Origin: Varanus komodoensis
Lineage: Eukaryota; Chordata; Lepidosauria; Squamata; Varanidae
Assembly (NCBI RefSeq): GCF_004798865.1
Contig: NW_025336598.1
Span: 32,548,716-32,612,715 of the forward strand
Reading direction: 5' to 3'
DNA: 64,000 bases
This document shows, piece by piece, positions 23,201-38,100 of the stretch (position 1 is the stretch's first letter; each line of letters begins with the position of its first letter). The notes beneath the pieces were generated by a model. That model saw nothing but the letters and a program-made list of their open reading frames with translations. It was not told where the DNA came from and made no database searches. Position numbers and translations under genes: made by a program.

Positions 23201-25069
23201 GATGATGATGAACCAACCTAGTTCTGCTTCAAGGACACTTCTTTAAGGAAACAAGGAATTTTTGAAAGATCTAACACACAACAAGGCACCGCTTGCTCAT
23301 GAACATGCAAGCTCCTGTGCCAGGAAATTAAGATCTTGCATATTCATCACACCACATGCCTGTTGCTAAAGCAAACTGTGGTGCTCGGTTGCTTGCATTA
23401 GTTTGGCCAACTTTGCGTTCCCTTACATTCCTAAAAGCCATCCCCATTATTTCTCTCTTTCCAAATACATGCATTCCAACTAAGCCAATGCAAATACTCT
23501 GATCAGTACCACAACTCCATGGAAGACAGCAGAGCTGAAATGTTTAATAGGGCTGATTGATCACCACCTGAGTTTATTGTGATTCCAGGTGTCTTGGTGA
23601 AAGCCATTTTTGTTGCAGTCTGTAATAAACAAAGGCAACCCTTGTCCTCCCAGTTAACTGAATTATTTATTGCTATTCAATTATTTATTGCCTAAAACAT
23701 CAAGATGAAATGATTGTATACACAGAGGCTGAAAAAGCTGCTTCATCGATTAAATTAGGCTGAGCACCTGCAATAGAATTGCACAGATACTTTGCAAGGG
23801 ATAAACTGAAGAAGCAGGTAATGCTGTTTAGGCTACAGGAAATGATGAGTACCTGAACTGACAATTATCAGTGAAATATTATTACATATAAGTTAGAAAT
23901 TAAAGGTCTCCATCCACAGATCTAGTAACAGAGTGTGCCAGAAATATCACATGTAGAAGACAGGGTTCTTGTACCTTTAACAGTTCTGTGAAAGAAAAGA
24001 TTCTGACGAATGTTCCTTGGCATAGAATACTTGAAACATGAAAAGCTATGCAAGATAAAATTCCTTCTTCCACACTGAAGATGCAGGAGGGGCTTTACAT
24101 CTGATTAACCTAACAGACACACCACATCAAGGGCTGGCTGTGCAGTGCCCAGCAACAACACTATCAGAGTTGCCTAGACCAATTGCCACATAGCTGGTAT
24201 GACAAACAGTACCATACGCCACTGCAGCAACAATACGTTAATAGGGTTCCTTCCCCATGCATCAGATTTTTCATACATTTGGATGATATCATAACAAATT
24301 AATCATTTCTAGCAGCTTATTTTCATCACCCTTGCTAGATCATGACAACTCTCATTTATTGGACACAAATGGACTCATCCAGCACAGGTCGAGCATCATG
24401 AGCACCCAGCATCATTTTTCCATGATGCACATCAGGGTAGGCATATTAAATTACGTTTTTCATACTGTGGAGGAGGGATTATTCGTAAATCTATGTGCAA
24501 TTTAATTCTTACAAACTGAAGGTCTTTCAATCCTAGATTTAAATGCATCTGCTTGGGATCCAATGAAGTCTGTTACTATGGAAAGCCCCTGCTCATGTTC
24601 CTCTGCTAGCAGGTGCCCACAGGCAGCCCGCTTCTGATTACGGGAGCTAATGGATTGCCATTGTGGCTGGTAGCCATTCAAGGTCTTACCCTCCAGTAAT
24701 CTCTCTCATCTGCTTTGCAAGCCATCCAAGCTGACTTAGAGCACTGCCTCTTGTTACAAAAACTCCCGTCGTTTATGAAGCTTTATTCTCAGATGCTTTG
24801 CAAGAGGTCTCTAACTTAGATTTTACTTCTTCGCAGCAGATGCAGACTGGATCCAAATTTTTACTGAGCTGTCCATCACAAGCTGAGAAGCCCTTTCCTG
24901 GTTAGTGATCATCAGCTCAGAACCCATCAGTGTTTATGTGACGTTAGCTTTTGTTGCCCTAACGTGCATCGCTGTAAACTTACATTTGATATTTGCCATT
25001 TTCATGCCCATTCTTGCAGCTTGGAGATCCCTTTGGAGTTATTTGTTATTGTTGTTGTAACCACTCTAT

Positions 25070-25410
25070 GTGGCAAGTGAGTAAACTTAGCCACCTCACT
25101 ACCCACCCATATGCCAGGTCATGTGTGTTCATGTGAACCAACCCCAACAGAGATCCTTTGGGGACTCTCTATTTATGTTCTTCCTCTGTGAGAACTGACT
25201 GATTTTACTTTTTTATTCTAATCAGTTGTAGATCCATAAGAGAACTGCTTATTCTGACTGCTAAGTTTGCTCAGGAAACTTTTGTGAGGGATTTCATAAA
25301 AAGTCCTTTGAAAGTCCAAATAAACAGTATCTTCTGATCACCCTTGGCCACATATTTGTTGACACTGAAAAGTTTAGATGTTAGTGAGACAAGATTACTT
25401 TGCATGATGC
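25070..25410 (-). mobile_element. Decayed CR1 LINE fragment (reverse transcriptase part)
   Basis: The minus strand reads as a degenerate version of the CR1 reverse transcriptase run SLTN...VNKYVAKGD...FLMKSL...KVS. The plus strand reads CTGCTAAGTTTGCTCAGGAA and ATCACCCTTGGCCACAT, typical of antisense CR1. Several stops interrupt it; it is old. Confidence 0.6.
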
Positions 25411-25797
25411 CATCTTCTCACTGACTTACAGCTATGCCTCCATTACCCATGACGTCCCTTGGTCTTTCAGACCCAACCCTATTATTTTTCAGGTCGGCCA
25501 ATACACCAAAATGATTCCACAAAAATACATTTCTGATGTAGATATTGATACTGTTATAGTATTTCACAGATGAAACATAAAGCACATGATTTAAAGACAT
25601 AAATATGTGGGATCTTCCTGTTCTCTGAAAAGGTTTCCACACTGTGCACATGTCCCACATAAGAGGGGCCAGCACACCGCCACGAAAACTTTATCCCCCA
25701 GAAACACAGTATGTGAGCATTAGATTCACACAGCAGTTGATGAACTCGAACACTGAACTTTAAAATGTCAGAACAGATTTTCACCTAATTCTAAAGC

Positions 25798-25912
25798 CCT
25801 CTGGATGTTGGATTAGTTTCTACTGTCCTTGGGCTCTGTGCAGACCATGGCTGGGGATGACTGGATTTGAAGGCCTACATCTGGATGGCCACATGTTCCC
25901 TCCCCACCCATA
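25798..25912. repeat. Palindromic repeat, CCAGATGTTG family, diverged
   Basis: CTCTGGATGTTGGATTAG at the left and CTACATCTGGATGGCC at the right, with CATGGCTGGGGATGAC between. Confidence 0.45.
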
Positions 25913-28900
25913 AAGGGCAGGACCCCAGACGACCACTGCATTTTTGGAGAATCAGAATTGGGAAAATTATGCACTGAGCACACAAAACCCATTTGTCAAT
26001 AGATGAAAACTACCTCAAAGCAGTATTCTGAACTGCTGTATATTGAACATATACTTCCCCTTCTATAAAACTACCGGTTTATATTACTACATAAATTCTC
26101 CATGACAAGCATCAGGGAAATCTTCCTGCTTTTATAATAGGACTTTCAATCACTAATAAAATGTTGTTCGGGCCCCTCTACTTAGGCATTCCCATAGCTG
26201 TGTAACTGAAGGGCAAGGGGTTTTTCTCTGCAAGGGCTCATACTAGGAAAGGGCTTTGTCCATCCATCCCTCCATCGCATTTCTCCTCTGCAAGTATCAG
26301 GAGCTACCTATTCATACAAAACGGCAATATGCTCACCTTTAATAACCTTTGAAAATTTTTGTTTGATTATTGTCCTTATTTGGGATTTTCAGAATCTCTA
26401 GGCTGCTTTTCCAGGAAGAATGCTGCAAGTCATTCCGTTTTAATTAAAAAATATCCTGCAAGTCAGACAAGCAGAGAACTTCGAAGGAGTGCAATTTTTT
26501 CCTTTTCAACATAGTCTGGCTCACTGATTCTGATATTTTGCAATGTAAGCACTTTCTTATAGCACGTCCCTCTTCTAGGTTAACCTGAAAGCTTGCCTTT
26601 CAATCTCTTTCCATTTCAGTTATATGTTCTGCATTCAAACTGTCTTCTTCTATAAGTGAAGACCATAGCATAATTCCCAAGAGCAAACATGAGACACGCA
26701 GTGTGGTAAAAGTAGCTGAGATTGACTTTTCTGTATATAGTCCATTGACCTAGTAATTCTTTTAGAGCTTCTAATATTTCCAGTGTAGGCACCATGGCTA
26801 ACTTAGCATTTGTGATCTTCTATTACACAGGACACTTACCATTTGTTGTATTTACTGCTGTATTCCTTTAGGTTAAGTTCACAAGTCGTGCACAAGGAAT
26901 GTAAGGAGATCTTCTCCCCACAAGCCACCTCAAATTGCACAGGGAATTGCATAGCCCTGAGAGTTTGTCTCTTAATCATCAAGGCAACATCACATGGGAG
27001 AAAACTAAGTTTATGGAAGGAATGCAGCATGTGAGATATGTTCATTTTTCACAATTTAAGGACAATTCCATACTTGCAGTATGAACTGGCAGAGGAAAGG
27101 AGGGCTGAAATACACTTTTTCTCTCCTAAGTTGGCTCTAAAACACATAATTAAAAATCCGCAGTACCAATCCATGGTACCATTGTGAAGCCAAGATTTTT
27201 AAACCGAACTGGAAAACCTACACAGTTGCTACAGTGCTGGACAGCTAGCTAAGATTTATACAACCTTATTATGAAAGAATATGAAGTCAACTCCAAGTTT
27301 ATTTCAAAACAATTGCCTGGGATGGCACTAAAAATAGTTACCACAGGAGCATTTGTACAGTTAGAACAGTATTCAGTTATTTCATAAGGTACAAAAATCT
27401 CTACATAGATTACAAGTAGCCTATAACTTATTTGACAGTTGTGCACACAAAATATGCATATGAACATTGTTAGTAATTTCAGAACTTCATTTTGAAAGTT
27501 TCTAAAAGTACTGAAAGATAATGCAAGACAATTTTAATAAAATAATCCAATATACTAGCATAATTATGTGGGTAGACGTAGCAGGACATAAATAACTGTA
27601 ATGTAATATGCATGCATTACGAATGCCAGACTAAAAACCATCATTAGTAAAAAAAAAAAAATCTTTACCACAATAATCAGAGCATGTTCAACCTTTTCAA
27701 AGTTTCTGTTGTGAGCAGTTGGTGACCTTGGCAGAAATGGATTCTTTCCTCGTGAAGTGAATCAGAACACGCAGCTCTGAATCCTGCCATTAAATGTGTC
27801 ATGAAATGAACACAAGTATGGTGCTACACAACAGATGGACCCACTGGCTTTTAATGGTGTTTGGGTCATCAAGTTGTGCTGTTAACAGAGAATGCTGAAT
27901 ACCCTGCATAACACAGTGCACCTGGTATAGAGAGCCAAGTTTTGCACTTATTATATGCATCCACCCCACAGGCAACCATAACCACAGAGCTCATTAAGGC
28001 TGGGCTGTTAGTTTTATCCACAAGGTATACTGCACAGGAAAACAAATACATTAACAAGCTCATTGGTTAAAAGGTCTGCAAAGCACAGAAGTAATCAGAC
28101 TAGAAAACCAACCAACTACAGGTCTGTATTGGGTTGATTCATTACACAAAGTTTCACTGGAATCCACAAATCCTGAAGTTTAGGAAAGAAGAGTAAAGGA
28201 GGATCATTTGAAGAGCGATACCCACCAGAAAAAGACCCGAATGTGTGCTGTTAAGCTGGCATGGTTGGAATTATTATGGCCATGTGTGGAGCTGCTACAA
28301 ACCAACAGCTTCCTGCATAGCCCATGATTCTATTTTCGGGCTGTGGCAGCAACAGCACAAGAATAAAGTTGCTAAATCAGTGAAGTCAAGCAATCGTTAA
28401 GTGATTTGTTCAACTACTGCTGGATTTTAGGTGAGCAAGTAAAAGGCCAGTTAGGAGTCTTTTACACATTCAGCAAAGAATGTAAATGCTTAAGATTTAA
28501 AATAAATGAGTGCTTCACAGAGGCACATGAACACCTCCAAAGATTATATTTTCAAGAAGAAAAAATATTTAGCAGAATGTATTCAACTACCATTAAATAT
28601 ACTCTTCATTATGACTGTGTTCTATTATTCTACATTCAAATAAACCCACTCAACACCCAGAAGAATAATATGCAAATACTTGTTTTAATTTGCACTTGGT
28701 AGTATTTACTGGATGGCCCCCACTGCCCAGCATTTAGTATTTCACAGGCATGCAACACATGTGGACAACTTTTATTGTAATTTAAAGCAATAGGTACTAA
28801 GCCAGGACACTTTAAAGATAAACTAAACCCTGTTTATAACCATTACATGAAATCTGATTGTTTCCTTTGATCAATCCCGACAGTATAACCCAAAAATAGA

Positions 28901-28949
28901 AAAGTCTACTACCCATAAGCATAAAGAATGGAACACTTCTAAGATTTAT

Positions 28950-29126
28950 AGTAAAATGTGAACACTTGTTTATTGTAAAACTACACACTAAAGATATTTA
29001 TACAGAAATGATGCATTAGCAGGCAGAAAAGTGGAAATATCAATGGCAGCCTTGCTTTCACAGCATTTTCAGTTAATTTTCTCAAAGTTGAAATTATACA
29101 CGTGAGTTTTCTTCCACAACTGGCAC
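28950..29126 (-). other. GCA: GCA 3' untranslated region (minimal extent)
   Basis: Non-coding sequence after the GCA stop, up to just past the first AATAAA on the minus strand (TTTATT at 28969-28974 on the plus strand). Further hexamers downstream, such as 28771-28776, could give a longer form. Confidence 0.5.
28969..28974 (-). terminator. Candidate GCA polyadenylation signal
   Basis: AATAAA on the minus strand, 153 bases after the stop; it is the first such hexamer in the transcript direction. Confidence 0.5.
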
Positions 29127-29153
29127 TCAGATAGCCATGGTGCACTGCAAAAA
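29127..29153 (-). CDS. GCA: GCA exon 8: last eight residues and stop
   Basis: Acceptor TGTTTTTCAG, then FLQCTMAI and TGA (29129-29127). Human GCA ends FLQGTMAI. Only 27 coding bases, but frame and sequence agree. Confidence 0.93.
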   Translation of the reverse strand, partial: FLQCTMAI

Positions 29154-32100
29154 CTGAAAAACAAAAGCTGGATTAATATAAACTGTCATTATCTGGAAAT
29201 AATTGTTCAATGGGCAACAGTATGGGCACAGTGCAGTTTGGTATATGTTCTTTAGCATGCATCTTATCACTGAAAGACTTAAGATAGCTCAGATTGAGCT
29301 ATCCAGTGGCGTTCCACCTAAAATTTGCCTTGGAGGTTAGGGGAACCTTTTGAAACAGTGTGGAAGGCGATACCAGAGGTTTTAGGGGGAAATTAGTGAA
29401 ACATACTGCCACTTTTCTAAGCAGTATCTACTGGATAAAAAGTCCTTCTGCAAATGAAAGGCGTTCTCTCATTCATGGAACTGCAACTGTGACCCCCAAG
29501 CCCACCCGGAAAGGGGAAACTATGGCAAAAGAAAGGCTCAAAAAGCACACATTCTTCTACATTTTTCATATTATAAATAAAGCAAATATACCAGCCATGA
29601 TGTGTAGACAAGATACATCAGGACAAAATACAGGTATTTTATAATTCAACATAGTCCTGTCAATATAACACATTGAACTCCTTGTTATTTGACAAACAGT
29701 AATTGTGCAACAAGGCCATCAAAACTTGATAAGGAAATTAATCTGGCCCTAAACCTCTGTAAAAGCAAAGACTTCCACATTTGCTCAGACACATAAGCAG
29801 TGCGTTCCTTGGATACAGGCACTTCCGCAGGATGAAAGCTACACACAGTGGTAGAATATGGCCACTACAGCCTGCCTTACTATTGTTAGACAGAAGGTCG
29901 AAATGGAGAAATTCATAATGCTGTTAAAAGAAATCTGTAATACTCCAACAGATTTAAATTATCCCTTGACTGTCTTTCATGGAAGAAGCAATAATCCAGT
30001 AAACTACTTGAATAACTTTGTATGAATTAACAGCCTCAAACATTTATGTTTTCCTAATTTAGAGTCAAGTTGTGCATATTCCAAATTTGAGGAACAGTAC
30101 ATAATGCTTCCAAGACCAGCATTTGCCTGTCTACAACATGATTACACTAAAATAAAAACACATTGCCTCAATGTAAAATTAAGAAACCATGGGATGTGCC
30201 ATACACATAATTACTGTTTAAAATTAATTAGCAACACACTATTTTTGCGAGTTGTTTTCTAATGTTATCCTCATAGAAAAATCTTTAACATAAAATCAAC
30301 TACTATTGGCAATTCTACCATTAACTTCCATAGCTGAATATCCTAGGATACAATATACACAAACTTGCTAATCAAAATTTGAAACCTCACAGTTCAAGAG
30401 ATCTAAGGAGACTGGAAGAAAACTGAAATTTGAAAATCAGGGCAATCTGCTTAGTGCACAGGTTCTTATGCTGGAGATTATGGGCTATGTCTAATACTGC
30501 TATTGCTGCATCTTCATAATTTGTCACAGAACCATAGAATAGAATAGTTGGAAGGGACCATGAAGGCCATCGAGACCAATGCCCTGCTGTTGCAGGACAC
30601 CATCCCACTCAGATGGCTGTCCAATGCATCACTAGCATTAGATCCTGCTGGCAAAACAGAAGCCTGGCAATCCTGGAAAGGAGCCAAAATGATCTCCTCC
30701 AGAATGGGATGGGTCTGTGCAAACTCCTTCGGCTAGCTCTGCTCACCATTCTAGAGTCTTACAGATTGGCTCATTTTGGCTTGCTTTAGAAGCACCAGCT
30801 TCCTCTCATGTTAGCCAACTGGAACACAGGGAGAACTGGGCACTGCCTTTGAAAGAAGCTGCAACGCTTCTTGGGACATGTCACTTCAAGAAATATTCTT
30901 GAAAATAATGTGGACAAATGATGGAAGACAGAGATGACCAGAGAGAATCTGACACATACACCTCTTATTACAATAGTCTCTACTGAATAACTAGTTAGCA
31001 GTTATTACTTACATCATCATATACAAGATTCACAATACCCTGTTGCATGCTGTCTCTTCTCCTGAAGAAGTCTTCAAAAAGAAAATGTTGGTAAATTGGC
31101 AACATCCTAATATACAATCCTGAAGTTGTTTAGACATGCTTAAATAGTTTGCAACTGGACCTAATGCTCAACTAAGCACAGGCAGGATAGAAATCTACAA
31201 AATATATATCCTAATATATTTGTCCTTTGAATTATCAATATTCCTATGTAAATATATTCCTCAACTTGTCGCAGAAATGGGACCATTCACTTTATAAACA
31301 ATCCTAACTCAGGAATTGATTAGCCAAAAGTTGAGCTCCAGATTTCACGTCACAATGCCGATAACTATATTGAAAGTATGTTTAAAGTCATTTTAACTGC
31401 CACATGCACGTTATACTTCAGACTCTATTACAAAATAACCTGAACTTCGAGCTGAGAAAAGTTTGAGCAACTTGCATGCATTTCCGGAATGGATCTAGAG
31501 AAAGATCAAGTGGAATACCCCACATACAACGGAGATTTCCTGGATCCTCCTCTCCTACCCCCAACTCCACTCCTGAGAGCAAAGACTCTCTGGAACAATA
31601 TGTAACAAGGGGTTACAGCAGGATGCAGGAAACAGAATTAGGCAGGGCTTATTTTCACAAGTGGAACCACATCCTCATTCAACACATTGCCATATCCATG
31701 CCATTACATTTAGTCTCATTTCAAATTTTTCAGAATGTTTTGCTGCCGTTGTTTATAGAATTAAGAAAAAATACTATCAAAACATCTTACCTGTCAAAGC
31801 CCGAAGTTTCACACAGCAAGCCATGTAGTCATCAAAAAAAATTCTGCCATTCTTGCTGTAACGTTTTACAATTGCAATTAATGTCTGCGGGCTTAGCCTA
31901 TAGCCTAGACAAGATAATAGGGGAGAAAAAAAACAGAATGAAAGCTTAACTTCACATCAGAAGGTTTAAGATTAATTTTTGGATTTTTTAGTTTTGAATA
32001 TTTCCAACCCAAAGACAACTACAACTCAACACTCTTAACAGAATATAGCACATATTAAATTTCAGCACTGCATTTTGCTCCCTGGGCATATTGTTGTTGC

Positions 32101-35100
32101 TTTGGGCAATTACAGAATGCCAAAGTATATAGTGTTAAGGGTCTGTCCATTCTTGCACCATTCTAGATCTTCCCACATCTGCTTCTGTCATGCACCTATG
32201 AGCAACGCAATCCTTCATTTTTAGGTGCAATAAAGATTTTCAAAACAAGTTATTTCTGTTAAGATATTTTGAGTGCAGAAAGTATTTTATTCTGCATGAA
32301 CGAACATGTTCAACAATTCCTTGAAAGTCATTTGCTCAACATGTATAGCAGTCCACTTAGCCCTGAACTAGCTGTATAGGATTGGTCTTCCAGCCTGAAC
32401 TGCATGACTTATCCAGACTCTAAAAGTTATCCATGTCAAGTTAATTCTGCAATTTATCCTGAATGTGATCCATTCAACTGCCAGATTCAAGTTTGCAACC
32501 TACCATCTCAGCAAAAGTCTTGAAAGTTAGTATATCTTACCCATAGCTATAATGACTTGAGTCAATTCATGAAGTTCCACAGTTCCACTCCGGTCTTGAT
32601 CAATCATCATGAAATTTTGTTTCCAAGCACTGACAGCTGCCCAGAGTTCCTTAAATTCACTGTATCCCATTTTCCCATTATTATCTCTCTTAAGTAATGC
32701 AGTTAAGAAACATAGTGTTGTGAAAAGTTCACCAAACTGTATATGCATCCACAGGTATTTCGTCTTCATTCTGAACATAAAACACTAACTTTTAATTTAA
32801 TGGCTTGCTTATATTTTAAATAGCTGTTCTACAGTAACAGTAGTAAAACAAAAGGATTTCTTGTTCTATTAATATTCTAATCTACTGCAAAAGGATTATT
32901 TTGGCATTAAAGTCTCCCGCCATATTACTTTGTCACTCGGTACAACATACATGGGCCCTTCTACCACTCTCCATGTAACTTTATTAAGCTAGGAAGCCAC
33001 ACCTACTTTTCCTCATAGTCCAGCTGATTGGTGGAAAAATGGCTGCTGTTCTAGTACTAGCTTGTTTTTGACTGTTGAAGGGGAAACATTTTGCTACATA
33101 TGCATAGTCTCTATTTACTGTTTTGTTGCTAGCTATCTTGACTTAGGATTTCTAGGTTTTTTGCCCAACCGTCTTTTGAGATTTGGGGAACACCTTTGCC
33201 AGACACCCAGGAAACCCACAGTGGACAATACTCTAAGTAGGCAATATTCAAGACTTTGACATAAAATGCATTCAAGGCATGAGTCTATTTCTGTTTTATA
33301 AACTCCAGATAACTAAGTACCGTTTTTCCTTGTGCATACTCCAAAATTTCACACTGCAGGTGATGGCAGTCACGTATAGGACTTCTTTGAAGGGAAGAGC
33401 TTTACAAAGAAAAATGTGACTAGATATAACACCCACTTATTATCCATAATCTAGGAACAAGTTAAACTCAGAGGAGCAGTTACTATTGGATATTCATTTA
33501 AAGCAAGTATATGGAGCAGCTCATGTTCCCCCAAGTCCTTGGATTTGCCATATTCAGACTCTAAGAAACCAATGTTTTATGGTTGTGACACATTTCCCAA
33601 TACAGAAAGAGATTCTTTCTGGCACATTTTAGCATCTTATTCCCTGAGCTTTTAGAAAGCAGATGTAAGAGTTCCTGTGATGATGCTATTGTAACTGCTA
33701 TGAAGTGCAAACTACTCACATCTTTTTGAAGTGTAGCTTCTATCAGCAGCTGGAGAAATATTAACATACTTTAATATACCACTTATAATTTCCAGTTCAT
33801 TATTCAGAGCCCCTCCTGATCATTTTACTTGAGGCTCCAAAGTGTTATTTACCAAATAAGTTGTATTTTTTTAAATGTAGCAATAACTATCAGATCTCTC
33901 ATTACTTCTTGACTATTCTTATGTTAATACAAGACTAAACCTTTTTGTTTGCAAACTTACAGAAATAATTTCTTTTTATATTATATACAGTATACAATTT
34001 AGTAGTGGGAGAACCATAAAAATTTCTGGCAATCTACTTAGTACAAAGTCAGTGAAAAGGTATCTTTTGAAAGTTAACTGTCTCACAGGATGATACTATA
34101 GGTTTACTGAAGCACTACCAATTCACAGTCTTACCACTGTATAAAATAGAATTTGGTAAATGCCAAAGCTCCCAGATGTTAAACTGCCTTGGTTGTATAA
34201 AAATACAGGCTCGCTAGTTTCATATGAAATTTAAATTTATACTTTCATTTAAACCTTTCTCAAGGATACATCCAACATCGATATCATAATTCTGCAGGTT
34301 TCCAAGCTGAATGCTGAAATTACAAGCAAATGATGCATTAATTCTCAATCAGCTGTATTTATCGACAAACTTCATTATGCTTCTATTCATGGAAGTCAGA
34401 ATTACAGTTATTAATGCTATTGTTCAAACTTCTATGATTAGCAGCATAATGAAGTTTATAAAGAACAATTCAGGAATATACAACTAGCAAAACAGTGTTT
34501 GCTTATTGAGAATGGAGCAGCACAATAAATGCACACTGGACTTCATGGAAAATTTCCTTGTTTTACACAACTATATGAACTATATATATGTATCAGCATG
34601 AAAGTGGAAGCCATCATAAAATTTACATCAGAAAAATGTAATTGTTCAAAATCTTTAAGTAGCACATAAAGTACACTTAAGAGATTAAATATAAATTGAG
34701 ATCAAACGGCCAGCTGAATTGGTTTAATAATGAGAATGATCCTTAACAGGACTGAAGGTCAGTGAGCATTCTTAAAAAAAAAAAAAAAAAGTTTGGTTTT
34801 GCAAGTTCATACAAGCTGGCATATGCACTATTTTTACTACTCCAAGGTATCTCAAATATGAAATAAGCTCTGCCAAAATTTGACAATGCCTGGGGGAGTG
34901 GGCTACACTGAGAGGAACATCTGCCCACTGAGCCTTTTTAACATGGGTGGGGAACAGTAATGATAACAGATGATACTTCCTATCCCCTCTGATCACTGAC
35001 CACCTGGAGGGCTGCAAGTTCTTTCCCACTGCTCTAAAAGAGTTACATTTGGCTTGCTCAGTTATCACGCTATCCTATGGAAATGTAGACAATGCACTAA

Positions 35101-38100
35101 ATTTGGGATGGAAATACAACATTCTTTACACTCTTTGGTTTTGTGTACTGCACATGTGCCAGGAACAGCATATCTAAGCTTCATTATTTGACACATAACT
35201 CTCCAAAATCCCAAGCAAAATTATTGGGGTTTTGGCTTTGTTTCAGATGAGAAATCTCAAATACTGTTTATATACCTGATTTAACATAATTAACAATAGG
35301 ATAAAAGTAATAAATGAATCCTATTATCAGGCTACATATCAAAGACACAATTGTACTGGAGTATTAAGAAATATTATACCATTAAAATGCAAAATATACA
35401 TTAAACATGTTCTGTAGCAACGAAGTCTTACGAGAATAGGTTCCATTGATTCCAGACTGTGTTAGACACCTCTGTAGTTCCTCAGCATCCACTTCACCAT
35501 CCTGTAAAATGAATGCATATACATTTGTGGTTCAAGAACACCGGCCACTCTAATACAAATTCAAGTACACATGAATTTTGTATAATTAGCCAACTGTTCT
35601 ACCTGAATCTAGAGAATTAAAGTACTTCATAAGAATACTTTGCCTAGTAATTTGCTACATGAATCAATTTCCATGATGCAAGTCAACCATAAAAGCTTTC
35701 TTTAAAATTAAGAAATGAAGCACAACTTTCTCATTTATAAGCCTACAGTGAGACTCTGGAACAGCACAGGTTTTTCCATACCAAGTTGCTTGAAGTCTTT
35801 TATTAAGCAATTCATATGCAGCCTGCAAAACTATGAGACAGATTTTAAAACCAAGACAAAAGGTTCTGCTTTCTCTTTTCTGATCCAGGCACACCCTATA
35901 CATCCATTGTAATTTCTTAAATTAGTTCAAATCCAGTTGCAGACAAAAACTGACCAGAGGCTAAGAAGTAATCAGAAGATATTATATTCATGGATACATG
36001 GTACATGTATATGTAATACTCCCTGCAATAAAAATCAGAGAATGAAAGATTGTAAAACTGGCTCTTCAAGCAGTCCTGACTCTTAATACCCGAACAGGTA
36101 ACTTTTTTAAAACAAGAATTTCTCACAAAGACGAAAAGATTCATTCACAATAGTATGAGGTGTAGTATTTCAACTACCATGGCACATCAGAGCTTTATTT
36201 TGCTAAGATCTCACACCTGGCACAAAGATTTTTGTCTCCCAGTACAGAAAAACCCATGATGCAAGCAACTTGAATGAAACTGTTGATCATACTAAGATAG
36301 AGCTGAAAGCTTTCCCTGTGAGCTTCTCCAATGAAAGTAAAAGTGTGTGAGTGAGTGGAGGGGGGAGAGTTAATTCAACATCCTACATGCCTTTATATCC
36401 CATACAATTTCTATTATCCTAAAGTTGCAAGTGCATTAGTGAGCTCCTTAGAAGATGTTTCCTAGAGACAGATACAAATGTATCAGTTATTCCAGCCTAA
36501 AACAGCCTGATTTTCCTAGTTAAGTATTTTTAAAAAGGGTATAATGCTGACATTGCCTATAAGAATTAATAGAGTAATACCAAATACCAGAGAAGAGTAT
36601 CTAATGTAACAAAGCATCAGTGTGAAGATTTTAAGCCATTGACTCAACCACAAGAATTTTCACTGGGTAAGCTCGCAGGGATCAAGGAAAAGGTTATCTG
36701 AAATTGGTAACACATTTCCAAGTATCATTGACTGCCGATAATGCAATGACACTCAGAAATGCTTTAACTGTCCTGCTTATCCCCTCCCCTTCAGAAGCAA
36801 TACCCATGTTACTACAAGTGTCTACCTGATCAGTTCTTTTGAGGGTTAAGGCCCACGCTTCCATCAACCCACTGGTCCTGCTATATGGCAGATGACAGAT
36901 TGTGCTTATTTGACTGGTACTTCAGGAGTGAATGTTTATTCCTCCTATAAAAAACTAAATTAACTAAAATAGTACACTTGAGAATTAAAAAATATGGAAG
37001 TAAGCAAATAAGATCTAGAGAAATTCAAGGCATCTGTTAAAAACTTTCCCATGTAATTTACTCCTTATACATTTAGGTACTTGAAAAGCAGTGGTTTTCA
37101 AACCATGTTCTAGGGAATCCTGGGGTTTCTGGGAACCTTTTCAAGAGTTTTTCAGTAAGACCAGGCACGGTGAGAAAACTTTCCAACAGCTCTTCTGATC
37201 TTCCTCTACACTGCATAGCTGCAGGCTAGTACTGGGTGAGCAGTCACAACACAATACTAAGCATTTTACTCCAGGGTGAGTCACAATGCAATGTTGCTTA
37301 TTCCCTTGTGTGTTTAGACTCCCTTGCAACCAGAGTTGATGCACAGCCAATCAAGCCTGATCCTGACCACATGCTTTGGATGATGCTCTAAAATCCTTTG
37401 CCATACACAGGGGTTCATAGCAGACACAACAATCTGAAAAGGGTTCTCTGAAGACACAACATTTGAAAAGCACTGCTCTGATGCACTGAATAATGCAAAG
37501 GGAGTGCTCAAAAATTGTCTTGTTTTGAATGGAAGGACTGACTACACTTAAACCAAAATGCCGAACATCCAAGAACGTGTACTTTCAGTTGCAAGCTACA
37601 ATGAATTCCAGATGGGTGGCTCAATCCAGATAGTCCCAAGTTGCAACACTTAGCAAAGCTCCTATACATAGAAAGGTTCACCCATGGAAAAGGCAGCTAA
37701 CTTCATGTGTGTCCTTACTGCATTCTAAAATGCTCTTCAAGTTAGAAAAACATCACTCATTCTCTTCCCTAAATTTATTTCTCTGGAGACATTTCTAGAC
37801 TTGCCAACACGAACCACCATCAACCCTATTCTGGGTGCCACTCATCAAATCTTGCCTTAAGTACTTCAACTGCAAGTCAGAAATTGAGTTCTGTTGAGGC
37901 ACCCAACAGACTGGAAAATTATTCCACTAACAAAAGAGAAGAAAACAATCTAGACTTCAGATCCATAGCTTACTCCAGGCCATTTATCATGTTTTTGGAG
38001 AAATGAATCCATGTGCTAACAGGCCACTGTGATACCTCATGATTTAAAGCAGCTGTTGCCAAACTGAGGCAACTCGTGCTGCTTTGGAAAAAAAAAATAT

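Larger units (their letters stand above)
18921..28965. other. Convergent intergenic space between KCNH7 and GCA
   Basis: About 10 kb without a gene I can support. It holds a repeat at 19165-19390, a GC-rich hAT element at 19718-20215, a decayed CR1 piece at about 25070-25410 and a palindromic repeat at 25798. About 23530-23790 is repeat-poor with ATTTATTG and ATTA-type cores and may be conserved non-coding DNA. From 20.3 to 23.5 kb and from 26 to 28.9 kb I see only undistinguished sequence and short chance open frames. Confidence 0.65.
34314..35431 (-). other. GCA intron 3 (1.1 kb)
   Basis: GT-AG borders. It holds a 17-base A run at 34774-34790 and a diverged CCAGATGTTG-family repeat. Confidence 0.8.

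Noticed and set aside
31476-31949. Plus-strand open frame of 157 codons
   Set aside because: It is antisense to GCA exon 6, which has clear splice sites and grancalcin sequence.
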